From the NCBI GenBank assembly GCA_029204225.1, contig CM055095.1, positions 39,486,141-39,550,140 of the forward strand: a stretch of 64,000 nt of DNA, written 5' to 3'. Every line of letters begins with the position of its first letter. Within the stretch, counting starts at the first letter, position 1. The notes beneath the pieces were generated by a model. It did not search any database, was not told where the DNA came from, and saw nothing but the letters and a program-made list of their open reading frames with translations. Positions 19,683 through 31,970 of the stretch are shown here, piece by piece. Both the position numbers and the translations under genes were made by a program. Source of the DNA: Diphasiastrum complanatum (taxonomy: Eukaryota; Streptophyta; Lycopodiopsida; Lycopodiales; Lycopodiaceae).

Positions 19683-20514
19683 TGTAGGATTTTGGTGGAA
19701 ATGCGGTGAGTAGCAGAAGTGGTGAGCAGATGGTGATGAATTGGTAGTACGACAATTACCAACAAGATAGTTCAAGATGAATCTGATACTACAATGCGCA
19801 ATGGAACAAAATAGTATAAAAATTCACTCTGATTAGATTACAGAACTAGGCGCAAAACAGTAGGCACTCAAAAAACCGCTTCAGTTGAATTCGTTGATAA
19901 TTAAAAACTGGAATACAACAATCCTAACTAATTGATTCTATACTTAACCACTGATTCTCGTTACAAAATGATACCTGAATCATTGTTACAAAAGATGTCT
20001 GTCAGAGTGTTGACTCCATCATTGATGATTGGAAATCAGTTGATCAGTGCATTGGAATCCTAAGTTAATCTACTTATAGTCCCACAGAAAGTAGCTGTTA
20101 TTTTAACAATATGTGGGTCAGATTTTTTAATTAACAGTATCAAAAAATATACAAAGGGTCGGATAATTCACAAAGGGTCAATTTTACAAAGGGTCGGATT
20201 TATTAGACCTGATCTCATCCAGGGTCAAAGATGCCCGGATAAATTAGACCCAATCCGATCCAGGGTCGAAGGTGCCCGAAAAAATTAGAACCGATCTGAC
20301 CCGACCCAGGGTCAAAAAATATCTCATTGAAAAGAATGACATTGGGTCAAAAAAAATATGCTTGGGTCGGAAAAATTTGATCTTGAATTTTTCGATCCTT
20401 TGCTGGAAATTTGAGCCTTCATAATTTTTTGTGTTTTCCAAGAATAAGTATATACAGAATTTTTCAGAATGCTCATTACCTAATGGAATTGGACTTGAGC
20501 ATAGAATTTCAACA
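19683..20514 (-). repeat. 3' LTR of the copia copy
   Basis: Starts TGTTGAAATT on the - strand just after the polypurine tract and ends CCTACA. Its 450 bp at the 19683 side match 23235-23710. About 20150-20375 carries repeated gggtc, gacccgaccc and related words that the other LTR does not show. Confidence 0.8.
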
Positions 20515-23234
20515 CTCCCCCTTAATGTGGATCCTGAAAAATTTCAATCTTCAGATTTAACAAATTGTTGAATCTGAGGTGGTGCTCCTTGGTGAAGTAA
20601 TCTGCTGCCTGTAACTTTGTCTTGTAGTAAATCAAAGGAGTTATCCTTGTGCTTTGGTTGTCACAGTAGATGAACATCGGATGTGACTAGAGAAATTTGA
20701 TATCTACAAGCAGGTTCCTCAGCCAAATTGGCTTTTTGGTAGCATTTGTGATAGCTGTAAAATCTGATTCTGTGGAGGATAATGCTATTGAGGTCTGGCT
20801 GTTACATGAGATTGGACCTTGATTGAACATAAATTCAGAAGTCGATATTCTGGTGTTGATACTTTCTGTCCAATCTGCATCTGTGTAGCCTTTGAGAATT
20901 TTGGTTGATGAGTCAGGTTTTTGTTGACATGGTATCATCTTCTACCTTGCACTGGGTAGCATCAATAGTTGACTCTGCCTCTGAGATAGTGTTGAGTTCC
21001 TACACAAAGTAGCAGGCCAGATCATCGAGGCTGTCTGGATTGATTCGATCTTAGAGATCAGCAGGGATCTGAGAGCAATACTCTCATATTTGTGAGTGAT
21101 GGCTTCTATCATGTCCACACCTCATAAGGTGTCTTGCCATTCAGGGCCTCTAAAATGGATCGATTTTGAAGGTAGACTGCTGTAGTAATAGCTTCTGCCC
21201 AGAACTTCTTTGGAAGAGATGCATGAGCGAACATGCTTCTTGCACTTTCAATGAGTGACGGAGTGTTGGACTGAGGTGAGCTTGGTGTAAAATGTTGTTG
21301 TATTCCGATTGCCTTACAAAAGTCTTTGAATTTGTTGGAAATAAATACTCCCCCTGCATCAAAGCATAGGCTTTGATTCTTCTTTGGGTCGATTTTTCTG
21401 ATGATGCCTTGAACTGCATGAAGAACTTGAGAGTATCAGATTTGTTCTTCTCCGAGAGAAGTCATCAATAATAGTCAGCAAATAGATAGCTCCCCCTGTG
21501 GAAATAGTCTGCATAGGACCACAAATAAGTATGTGTACAAGATCTAGAAAATCTTTAGAAGAACATACTGAATCTGAAGTGACTGAACTTCTAACATGAT
21601 TGTTGGAAATACAGCTTTTACATGGAGTATCAGATTTGCTAATGGAAAGAAAATCTTGTATAAAATTCTAATTTGACATTTGCTGAATACAATTGGAATC
21701 TAAATGGCCTAATCTGAAATGCCAAAGCATATCAGATGGTTCATAAGTAGTTGTATATAGATCTTGACAGCTAGAAAAATTGTAGTGACTGAGTTTGTAG
21801 ATGTTGCCACTTATTCTTTCGAAAGCTAAAACTTTCCAAGACCTGTCAATAATGATGCAGCCATTTGTGTCAAATTCGACCTTCCGACCCAAATCTGTGA
21901 TTCTGCTTACTGAGAGCAGATTTTTGGTCAGGTTCGAAATATGTAAAACATTGGACAAGAACCTAACATCACCTTTCTGGAATTTGACCCTGATTGTTCC
22001 TTCACCTTCAATGGAGTGGGATGAGTTGTCTCCAAGTTGCACAACTCTAGAATGAGTGAAGGGCTTGTTGCTTTGGAACCAGTCATGATGGTGAGTCATG
22101 TGTTGTGTTGCTCTGGAGTCCAAATACCAAGAATCGATATCCTACAGATTTTCGACCTTGGTCAAGAAGGCAACTTCATCTTCTTCTTCATGCTGGATCG
22201 AGTAACTGGTTGAGGCAAAATTTGCTTGTTGTTGGGATAGCATCTTCTTTTCATTGTTGTACTTGAGTGTTCTATAGTCCTTGATGAGATGACTAGTCCT
22301 CTTATAGTATTTGCAGAACATGTTTTTCTTTTGCTGGAATGATGAAGAAAATTTGAATTTGACCCTGAGCCATAATTTGACCTTGAGTAAAAATTCAACC
22401 TAGAGTCAAAATTTGACCCAGACTGCAAGTTGTTCTTTTTGTCCAGAGAATCTATCTTTGGAGATTTCTTTGATCTGAACTTATGATTTTTGTTTGTGTC
22501 TCGAGCAATGGAATCCAATCCTGAGCCTAAGGAGGTTGCATTCCTTCTGATCTCCTCTTGTAAGACAATAGAAATGACTCTTGATAGAGTGAGATATTGC
22601 TGGGTCGAAATAGACATGACCCATGTTTCATAGGCTTCATGGAGACTCGATAAAAGAGTCATTACTACATCTGAATCTTCAATGTTCGATCTTGTTGTAG
22701 TCATTTGCTCCATGAGGTTTTTGATTGTGTTGAGATGGCTGGAAATGGTGTCTACATCAGACATTCTGAGTGTGAAGAATTTCTTCCTCAGATGTGATTT
22801 GGAAGTGACATCTCTGATGTCATACAGTGTTCCTAGGATGTCCCAAGCATCCTTGGTTGTCTATGCAGATTGGAGTCTCTGATATTCAGAGTGATTTAGA
22901 CAAAAGCCTTGCCATCTCGTTGTCTCCATTTGGTGATGCTAGCTACATCAGCCTTTGGCTTGATTTCAGTACCATCAACTAAGTCCCATAGTTCCTTGGC
23001 CAGTAGAACAACCTTCATCTTGAACTTCCAGAGATGGTAGTTCTCTCCATCGAGCTTGTCAATCAGAGAAGAACTAGAAGTAGTATCCATTCTGGTTTAG
23101 TATCGATATTGTTAGTAGAAACAACAATATTGGAATATTGTTAGCTCTGCACTTGCTGAGATGAAGTCTTGGTAGAAACAAGACTAAATCCGCAATGAAA
23201 ATTGCAGATTACTGATCCACCCGCTCTAATACCA

Positions 23235-23710
23235 TGTAGGATTTTGGTGGAAATGCAGTGAGCAGCAGAAGTGGTGAGCAGATGGTGATGAATCAGTAGT
23301 GCGACAATTACTAGCAAGACAGTTCAAGATGAATCTGATACTACAATAATGCGCAATGGGACAAAAATAGTAGAATGATGCACTATGATTAGATTACAAA
23401 TTACTGAGTACAATGCTTGAAGCTGGGCACATAGGGGCTCAAAAAACCGCTTCAGCTGAATAAGTTGATGCTTAAAAACTGGAATACAACAATCCTAACT
23501 AACTGATTCTAAACTTACTTAACCATTGATCCTCGTTACAAAATGATATCTGAATCATTGTTACAAAAGATGCCTGTCAGAGTGTGACTCCATCATTGAT
23601 GATTGGAAGTCAGTTGATAAGTGCATTGGAATCCTAAGTTAATCTACTTATAGTCCCACAGAAAGTAGCCGTTATTTTAACCAATTGTGGGTCGGATTTT
23701 CTAATTAACA
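23235..23710 (-). repeat. 5' LTR of the copia copy, partial
   Basis: Matches the 3' LTR from its primer-site end for about 475 bp; the outer part of the LTR is not recognisable beyond 23710. Confidence 0.8.
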
Positions 23711-23939
23711 GTTATGATAGTCGTCAAGGGTGATGATTGGAGTATCTTTTTGAGAATCTTTGAATTCGACCTCCTCAAGAATGTATTTTTGATCCTCATG
23801 GAATATAGATCCTATAAGTCTTCTTGTTGATTTGTGTGGATTTTTTTGCTTGAAATTTGTTTTGATTGTTGAGTAGGGGAAGCCAGACAAATCACCATTC
23901 CTAAGATCCGAAATCAGAGAAATCAATAAAAATCGTTTA

Positions 23940-24860
23940 CTTTTGCTATTTTGGTGACAAAAAGGGCAAAATCTTCATCAGTCACTGATAACTTTCTATT
24001 TCTTTGCAACCAACCTTCAAAAACTTGCAAACAGTACCGCCATGATGCAGTGGAGCTACAGTTTGAAGGGCAAAGGTTACTTCCCAGCCAATTCCTAGAA
24101 ACTGAACAAAAACCACCAAAAAAAGTCCAAAAAACCCCTAAAAAAATAAAAAAACCAACTTTCGCCTGGTCTAATGTACCTAGGTCTGACTCAAATCTAT
24201 CTATAGCCAGGTTGGCGAAGGTTAATTTCAAAAATAGAAGGCTAAAGTGACCGTTCCACTAGTTTTTGGTAACCTTTTGTAGAAAGTTTAACACCTTTCT
24301 ACAAGAATATCAGTTCTCTGAGAGGAACCTTTGCCTGAACTTTTGCCAAAGTCACAATCAATCCATCATACTATTTTTGGTAATCAGTAAGTTGGCAAAT
24401 GTTAAGTCAAAGTTAGTTGTTATATTGAGTTATTTTTGTCAAAAAAGTGTTCTTTTTTGCAAAAATAATAGTATCACTCTTGATCCTTCACAAAAAGTCT
24501 ATATTAATCCTTGCCAAGCTGCAAAAAGTCATTGTTGGCCAAAAAAAAAAACCTTTGCCAGTTCTACTCTAGTATCATCATTATCAGATATACCTACTGT
24601 CAATCAGGTGAAGGTTAATTTTTTTAGATTTGCCAAAAACAGTTAGATAAGCGATTTTTTATCCAAATAGGTGAAAGAACCCTCGCCGAGTCAACCTTCG
24701 CTAGTACTATTTTTTAATTATGATTAATAAAATCTAGCTACTGTCAATTTTTTGGAAGATTTTGTTATAGTTTGTCATTCATTCTAAGAAGTTCGCTGGA
24801 TGTATGATCTAGCAACTCGGTGAAGGTTCCTATCACTATTTGTTCAAAATATGACTAAAA
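23940..24860. repeat. Cluster of GGCGAAGGTT-type motifs
   Basis: About a dozen copies of a motif near ttggcgaaggttaatt in both orientations (for example about 24070, 24210, 24330, 24380, 24560, 24610, 24690 and 24820). Such dense, two-way short motifs are typical of transposon subterminal regions, especially CACTA elements. cactag occurs at 24257, and tactag on the other strand near 24700. No firm ends. Confidence 0.4.
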
Positions 24861-25009
24861 TAGTGATTTTTAAGTCATTTTCCATCAAAATTTGATTCTT
24901 GAAAATACTTTTCTTCCTCTTTTTCTTATCTGATGACTCTTTTGACTTTTGCTCATCATTTTGTTTTCTTTTTCATTTTCTTTTTCATATTGTCTTTTTC
25001 AAAAAAAAA

Positions 25010-25930
25010 GAATCAACAAGTAGTGTAAAACAACAAATTGTTTGCATTTAGCTCTCTTACGAGAAGACCAGGACTTATCAGAATTCTGACTTGAAGAATC
25101 ATCATTGAACTCCCCTTTACCTTTATCCAATAAAGGCGGTACATCTTTTGGTGTTTCTTCATCATTGGTCCTGCATTCTTTCCTTTTTTGAATATAATTG
25201 CCTTCGACGGTTTTATTGTCGTTTCATCTGGAATCTCACGAACTCCAAATCTTGTAGGATCCATGTGATTTAAAGACTATTCATCAGTAAGTTCTACATT
25301 TTCATCATAAGACAAGGCATGGATAACATGAATGAATTCATCTTCAATAGGATCTGGAATTGGATCGGAGATATCCAAGCTACATTCATCATATTCATTG
25401 GGAATGTGATCGATGTATCCAAAGTTCGATCAGATAAAGGAATCTCGCTCAATTGTGATTGGTCATCGCGTTGACACATATAGCCTGTTGTACAATCCAC
25501 TCTTGCAAGAGCTTGATTCCAATTAACAGTATATTTCTGACAGTCCTAATGAACTCCCAAAGCTTTTACTTGTCGATCACAGGTATGATTTGTAATTGAT
25601 GAATCATCATCCCCTTTTTGGACCACTAGTTTGATAGTCCAAGTGATTGGATCAACTTTGACTGCATGCTCACGATTCCCAAATGTAATTTTTCGGGTCC
25701 CCTAGTTATGTATTACTTGCACAACTCATTACTATGGACGTCTCAATAATAGTCGATAAATATTTGGTGCGTCAGATTATTCCATTACTTAAAAAGTAAT
25801 GAAAAATTGAACTCCAACAATCTTGATAGGTATATCTTCCCCTATGTCTTTCGGACGGTGTCGTCTGATCAGCTAGCTTGATGGCAAAAGTTGTAGGCTT
25901 CATTCTTGTAAGGCCCCATTTTGTACATAG
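25010..25930 (-). mobile_element. Ty3/gypsy protease-region fragment (fossil)
   Basis: The - strand shows KWGLTRMKPTTFAIKLADQT followed by a weak match to the NIYRLLLRRP block that ends gypsy retropepsin domains, then linker sequence. Broken in several places; no LTR was identified. Confidence 0.55.
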
Positions 25931-26479
25931 CTTTGTTGAAATCAGGTTAACTTTTAAACCTCTTGAATGTCGAAGGTCGTCTATTTTGAATGAGGAACAT
26001 TCCCAGTCACTTCCCGAAATTTGCGAAGTGAGAGAAAACCACTTCACGTAAAATGCGAAGTGAGAGAATAAAGCCATATACTTCCGAGTACAATGGCTTT
26101 TCCTAATTAGGTGACAAGCATTGATTGTAATTAATACACGGATGAAATCTATAAGTAGATCGTCCAAGCACAGATTACTGGTTGCTCCGTCCATGAGACA
26201 CATTGTTTGAGCATCCCAGTTACGCCGTCATTTTGGTTGTAATTGCTATTATGTATTGTGCTTCAGTGTAATATAGCAGTAGCTTGTTTTTATCTGTGTA
26301 CAACGTAGGTGAATGCTTGTTGTGATTGAATGCACTTTCATTGTTGTTTGATCGCGCTTTTTTACTCACTCTGATCAGAACACGGACGTCTACGACTCCT
26401 CAGTTTCTGATCAGACGATGGTCGTCTTTGACGCCTAAGGAACTCACGTTATCATACTGCTCTTCCATTTCCTTCAGAA

Positions 26480-29400
26480 CTATACTTCATGCTTGTGGTG
26501 ATGATTTCCACACAACCCGACCTCACTCTTCAGAAGGTGATCGGTCATCTTCTTCAAGAAGAAATGCAGAGAAAGACTAGTGGCATGTCCATCAAAGACA
26601 AATCCATGGCCCTGTACAACAAGAAGAAAGACTATTCCAAGGGCAAGAATCAAGTGCAGCAGCAACAGTAGAAGCCTCACACTCAAGGTGAGCATGGTAA
26701 ATTGCGCAAGAAGCTTTTCTACAGATATTGCAAAAGAGCTAATCACGACATCAAGGAGTCTCGCATCAGGATCTACAACGAGGCAAAGAAGCAACAACAA
26801 CAACAACAACCAGACTCCTCCAACACGGCGGAATTCAAGGAGTCAGACACACATTTGTTAATGGCTTACAACAATAGTGAAGACTATGACAGTTGGTACC
26901 TGGACACCGACGCTACCCAACACATGACATCTTGCAAGGAATGGTTTACAGAGTACACAGCTTACAACATAGACCAATTCATCTACCTCGAAGATTCTAG
27001 CACCATACGTGTGGAAGGCAAAGGAGCTGTGAAGATCAGCTTCAACAACGATATGTCCATTTGTGTTCCTAACGTCCTTCATGTTCATCAGTTATCAAAG
27101 AATTTGTTATCAATCTCTAAGATAACTGATGAGGGCTACATTGTTATTTTCTCATCTGAGCAGTGTACGAAGATACTATTTTGACTACATGGACTAGAGT
27201 CGGAAATCTTTACGTACTCTCTAATTCAGTTGCATTAGCTAGTATCTCTAATGAAAATGTAAATGACAGTGATGTTATGTGGCATAGTCATGCGTTGTAA
27301 TAATTTAGTTGATGGTTTGAATTTCCCATCTTCATCAAATAGGAAATCTTTCTTTTGGAAATCATGCATCTATGGGAAGCACTCTAGAAGCAAGTTTCCA
27401 AAATCACACTCCATCAAAACAAAGCATGTATTAGATCTTGTATATAGTGATCTATGTGGTCCAATGCCAACTCCATCATTAGGAGATGCAATCTATTTTA
27501 TCACTTTCATAGATGATTATTCTAGATGGTCTACAAGCATGTTCATTAAGCACAAATCTGAAGCCTTTGAATGCTTCAAGAGAATCAAGGCCATGGCCAA
27601 GGCACAAACATCTAAGAAAGTGAAGGCACTCCGAACTGATGGTGGTGGCGAATACATCTCTAACGAGATGTCTGACTACATGGCTGAACATGGTATTAGA
27701 AGACAGTTCACCACTTCTTATTCACCTCAACAGAACGGGATTGTAGAAAGGAAGAATCAAACTCTTCTCAACTCAACCAGATCCATGCTACATCAAGCAC
27801 ACCTACCTGCGAAGTTCTGGACAGAAGCTACTGCCACAGCCTGTTATGTGCAGAACAGATCCAGCACCAAAGCCATCAACAACAAGACTCCTCATGAAGT
27901 TTGGCATGGGCACAAGCCTAGTGTCAACCATTTAAAAATCTTTGGTTGTATGTGTTTTGTTCACATTCCTAAACAGCTTAGAAAGAAGTTGGATCACAGG
28001 ACAAATAAATGTATTTGCATTGGCTATCCTAATGAACATAAAGCTTATAAAGTTTATGATCCATCGACCAATGTAGTATTTGTCTCTAGGGATGTAATAT
28101 CTCAAGAACAAACATATTATGATTTCAAACAACCATCAATAAGCGATGCTATGTCATTTCATCCTATTTTACGTAGCATGGATGTTCCTCCTACAGAACC
28201 TGCAACTACAGCTACAAAAGCCGAGCAGCCGACAGTACCTGTCATCAGACCAGACCAAGCTAGCTCAAACAGATTTGAAGAAATTCAAGAAGCATCATCG
28301 CATCCTGGTCAATCCAACGTCCGCGAATCCTCACAAACTCGAACAGTTCCTAAGAGGTGTGCACCTCAATCAGTCTGGACTTCATCAGAAGAACCAGAGA
28401 GCCTAGCCGAAGCAATCAACTCCAAGGATGTTGTGAAGTGGCAAGAAGCTATGGAAAGCGAGTATAACTCACTTTTGACGAATCAGACCTGGACACTAGT
28501 TGACTTCTACACTCACAAGAGAGTTATCGACAACAAGTGGATCTTTAAGAAGAAGATCAACTCTGATGGTTCCATTGCAAAATGGAAAGCACAGATGGTG
28601 GCTAAAGGATTCACTCAAGTCCAAGGAGTGGATTATCATGAAATTTTCAGTCATGTCGTCAATATGCAATCAATCAGGACTCTGATTGCATTAGAAGCCA
28701 TGGAAGACCTCGAGATGCACCAAATGAGGATGTCAAGACATCATTCCTCAATGGCAATGTCGAAGAGGTGCTGTACCCTTCCAACCGGAAGGATTCGAAG
28801 TCAAAGGCCAAGAGCACAAAGTGTGCAAGCTGCACAAAGCAATCTACGGTCTGAAATAGGCTGCAAGAGCATGGTTCGATAGAATCAACTCATATCTCAT
28901 TCAATTAGGATTTGCAAACAATTCAGCTAATTGTAATGTTTATTCAAAGCATATAGGCATCAATTCAGTTCACATAGCTCTTTGCATAGATGATGTATTT
29001 ATTTAGTCTAATGACACTTCTCTTCTGCACACTACTAAGAGTGATCTGTCAAAGGAATTTGACATGACTGATTTAGGAGCTGTTCATTCTTTGCTAGGAA
29101 TTCACATTACTAGAGATAGACTTCAGAAGAAGATCTATCTTAGGGAGCAGACATATCTAAAAGGCATTTTAGAAAAGTTTCATATGTCTAATTGCAAACC
29201 AAGTGATACTCCAATGGATCCAAGTATTGTATTGACTAAACCTTATTGTACTAAGACTGATAGTGAAGTACTCGACTTAGCGAACTACCCTTATCATTCA
29301 CTAATCGGATCTCTAATGTATGCAATGCTGTGTACTAGACCAGATTTAGCATACACTATTAGCACATTAAGTAAATTCATGTCTTATCCTAGGATCTCTC

Positions 29401-30729
29401 ATTGGAAAGCATTAAAGAGAGTGATGAGATATATTCAGGGAAGTTTAGATCACATTTTATGTTATGATGGAAATGCTATCGACCCACTCGTCCTGTGAGG
29501 CTACTCCGACTCAGATTGGGGAGGAACAGTCTCTACTAGAAAATCTGCCTTCGGAATCTGTTTCTATCTGGCAAGGGGACCGATTTCGTAGAACTCTAGG
29601 AAGCAGAAATTAGTTGCGCTTTCTTAGACAAAGGCAGAGTACATCACAACATTTCAAGCTTCAAAGGAAGTTGTATGGATCAGGTTATTATGGAGCTAAA
29701 GTGCATCAAGGAGGATGATCTACCAATGATCAAGTGTGATAACATCTCGGCCCAAGATCTTGCCAATAATCCCATATTTCATGCAAGAAGCAAGCACATA
29801 GAAGTGGCACACCATTTTGTGAGAGAAAAGCTTATTGGAGGAGAAATCTATTTGGAGCATGTCAACTCGTCCTCTTGTATTGCCGATCTACTCACCAAGC
29901 CTTTGAGCAAAAGTGCTTTCATCAAGCATAGATCTAATCTTGGAGTTATATCAACATCAATGCTCAAATCTTCATAGATAATTTTTTAGGAGGAGTGTGA
30001 AGAATTGAAAAAGATTATCTATGTTAGATATAGGGGTCTTATGTTTTTTACATCAAGCATCTAGGTGTAGGATGTTGATAGGAATAAATTTGGCATAGAT
30101 GGCAAATTATGCATTTCCACTTGTAATGCCACTATTGAGCCAAAATAGAGTAAGAGGCTAAACACGTGCCAATTAGAGTGTAGACAAGTGTAAAGCTTTT
30201 GTTTGATGAATTCCAAGAGGTCCAATAGGATTTAGAGGTGGAACCTTGTGAGGTCCAATAGGAAATTGAGGTGTGCTTGAATATAGTCCAATAGAATTAA
30301 GAGGTGCATGGATCAATGGTCCAATAGGATCAAGAGGTGACAAAGTATGGTCCAATCATAGTTAAGCATAGTGGTAGCTCGTGGATCTACTAGTATCATT
30401 GTACTCATTTTGGATCTAATTGATTTGGTGATTTCATGGATTTTGTGAGTTATTGAATTTCTAGCTTTCTCTCTCTACCCAAGAGCTCATGATGTTTTTT
30501 CTCTCTCTACCCGAGGAGAGCAGCTTGTTTTTACTTAGATTATTTTTTGAATACTTCCCACACGTGTGAGTGAGAGTTGGAAGTGATTGAATGCATGTAG
30601 TAGTGTGTTTTTGCCATAGAATCAAAGATAGATCTTGAATCTCAATCTAGTCTTGATCTTGGTGCGTCTACACACCTTAGGAGATCACAAGTACATGTAG
30701 TGGACAATCCACACGTGTGAAATTCAACA
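26480..30729 (+). mobile_element. Ty1/copia LTR retrotransposon, broken copy with 3' LTR
   Basis: In order: gag end with basic and Gln-rich stretch (26489-26860), protease (WYLDTDATQHMT near 26895), GAG-pre-integrase, integrase (IDDYSRWSTSMFIK, SYSPQQNGIVERKNQ; 27420-28100), reverse transcriptase (about 28430-29350) and RNase H (to about 29977, ending ADLLTKPL). A polypurine tract, ttaggaggag, precedes a 3' LTR at 29996-30729. I found no matching 5' LTR, so the left end is uncertain and the age cannot be read from LTR divergence. Long stretches remain open, suggesting a younger copy than its neighbours, but it looks broken with roughly five breaks. Confidence 0.85.
29996..30729 (+). repeat. 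3' LTR with CCAAT array
   Basis: Starts TGTGAAGAATTG and ends AAATTCAACA, 734 bp. It contains five CCAAT boxes at 33 bp spacing (30222-30356), one aacacgtgcc G-box-like site near 30163 and two cacacgtgtg palindromes near 30571 and 30711. Confidence 0.75.
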
Positions 30730-30730
30730 G

Positions 30731-31670
30731 ATGTTATCCCAAGAATTTGAGATGACAGATCTTGGGAAAGCACATTACTGTCTCGGGATTCAAGTCCACA
30801 GAGATAGGAACCGAAGACTTTTCTACATCACCCAACAAAGGTACTTCCATAATTCGATGAAGAAATTCAATTTCATGAATTTCAAGTTTGTACATAATCC
30901 CATGGATCCAGGTCTTGAATTATCCAAGGAACAATGCCCTCAGACCAATGAGGGAAAGGCCGAAATAAAGGGATACCCATATCAATCAATTATCGGATCC
31001 CTGATGTATACAATGATCGCATACGCCATCAGTTCCTTGAGCCAAAATGACCAACCCTGGTATAATCTACCAGAAAGATTTTTTCAAAGTAATCAGATAT
31101 GTACGAGCTACTATTGACCTATGTATCTGCTATGGTGATGTTGATTCATCCCATATCCATTCACTCATGGATATACAGATCCGAATTGGGAAGGCGATGT
31201 TGACACCAGAAGATCGACTTCTGGATTTGTCTTCTTGGTTCAATAATGGTCCAATATCTTGGAACAGTCGAAAGCAGACGTCCATTGCAATGTCATCCAT
31301 TGAATCCGAATACATTGCAGCCTCTCAAGCAACCAAAGAGGCAATTTGGTTGAGAAACTTATTGTCTGATATTGGTCTCAGACAATCTACTCCAACATTG
31401 ATACAATGTTGATAATCAAAGTGCTATTGCATTATCTGTGAATCCTAGATTTCATTCTAGGAGCAAGCACATCAAAATTAAATATCACTACATCAGGAGC
31501 AAGATACTCAATAAGGAGATAACGCTGATATTTTGCAGAACCCAGTACATGGTAGTTGACATATTATCATTGCCAATGCTTCTCGCTCTGTGGCAAGTAG
31601 TTCATTTTTTATTCACTGAGCTGTCGGTTGGAAAATTGGATTGGAAAATCCTTTTTGCATTCTCCTAGCT
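30731..31670 (+). mobile_element. Ty1/copia reverse transcriptase and RNase H fragment (fossil)
   Basis: Begins directly after the LTR end with SQEFEMTDLGKAHYCLGIQV and runs on through GYPYQSIIGSLMY, GPISWNSRKQTSIAMSSIES and an RNase H end. Its sequence differs from the neighbouring copia copy, so it is a separate element. The sharp edge suggests the neighbour inserted into it, with its left half now gone. Several breaks. Confidence 0.8.
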
Positions 31671-31970
31671 GGGTCAAGATAGCTCCAACCGCATACTTCG
31701 ATGCCTTTGTATGAACATGGAATACAATGGTCCAATTGGGCGGTCGTAAAATTGGTGCTGAGACCATATTTTAGCTTTTGGAAATCTTGTAAGGCTTCCT
31801 CCGTCCAATGTGGTTCCGTGGTAAGCTTGTAGATTGGCCTTGCTAACTCCACAAAGTTTAGAATGAAGTCGCTTCTAATTTCTTTCCTGCTCACTAGAAT
31901 CATGTTGGTCCTACCTTGCTCAATCTGGTAATAGTGGAAGTCTCTTGGTTCCTTGCCTTCCATGTTTTCT
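31613..31970 (-). mobile_element. Ty3/gypsy RNase H-region fragment (fossil)
   Basis: The - strand reads FVELARPIYKLT then a WTEEALQDFQKLKYGLST block and TAQLDHCIPC. This is the junction between reverse transcriptase and RNase H in plant gypsy elements. Broken; isolated. Confidence 0.7.

Larger units (their letters stand above)
19683..23710 (-). mobile_element. Ty1/copia LTR retrotransposon, broken copy
   Basis: The 3' LTR is 19683-20514 (tg...ca on the - strand) and is preceded by the polypurine tract cattaagggggag. The 5' LTR is represented by 23235-23710 and ends next to the primer site tggtattagagc (23223-23234, - strand). The shared LTR part differs at roughly one base in twelve by eye, so the insertion is moderately old. 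Internal parts in order are gag (about 23090-22140), protease with GAG-pre-integrase (about 22125-21668), integrase piece (about 21420-21150) and an RNase H piece (about 20938-20687). No target duplication is found. It looks broken in several places. Confidence 0.85.

Noticed and set aside
25935-26480. Possible 5' LTR for the copia copy ending at 30729
   Set aside because: Only short scattered resemblances to 29996-30729 (such as a cagcttgttttta-like word); not a second LTR copy.
30215-30360. Evenly spaced repeats resembling a CRISPR array
   Set aside because: Spacers are part of the repeat unit, units are diverged, and the context is a plant LTR.
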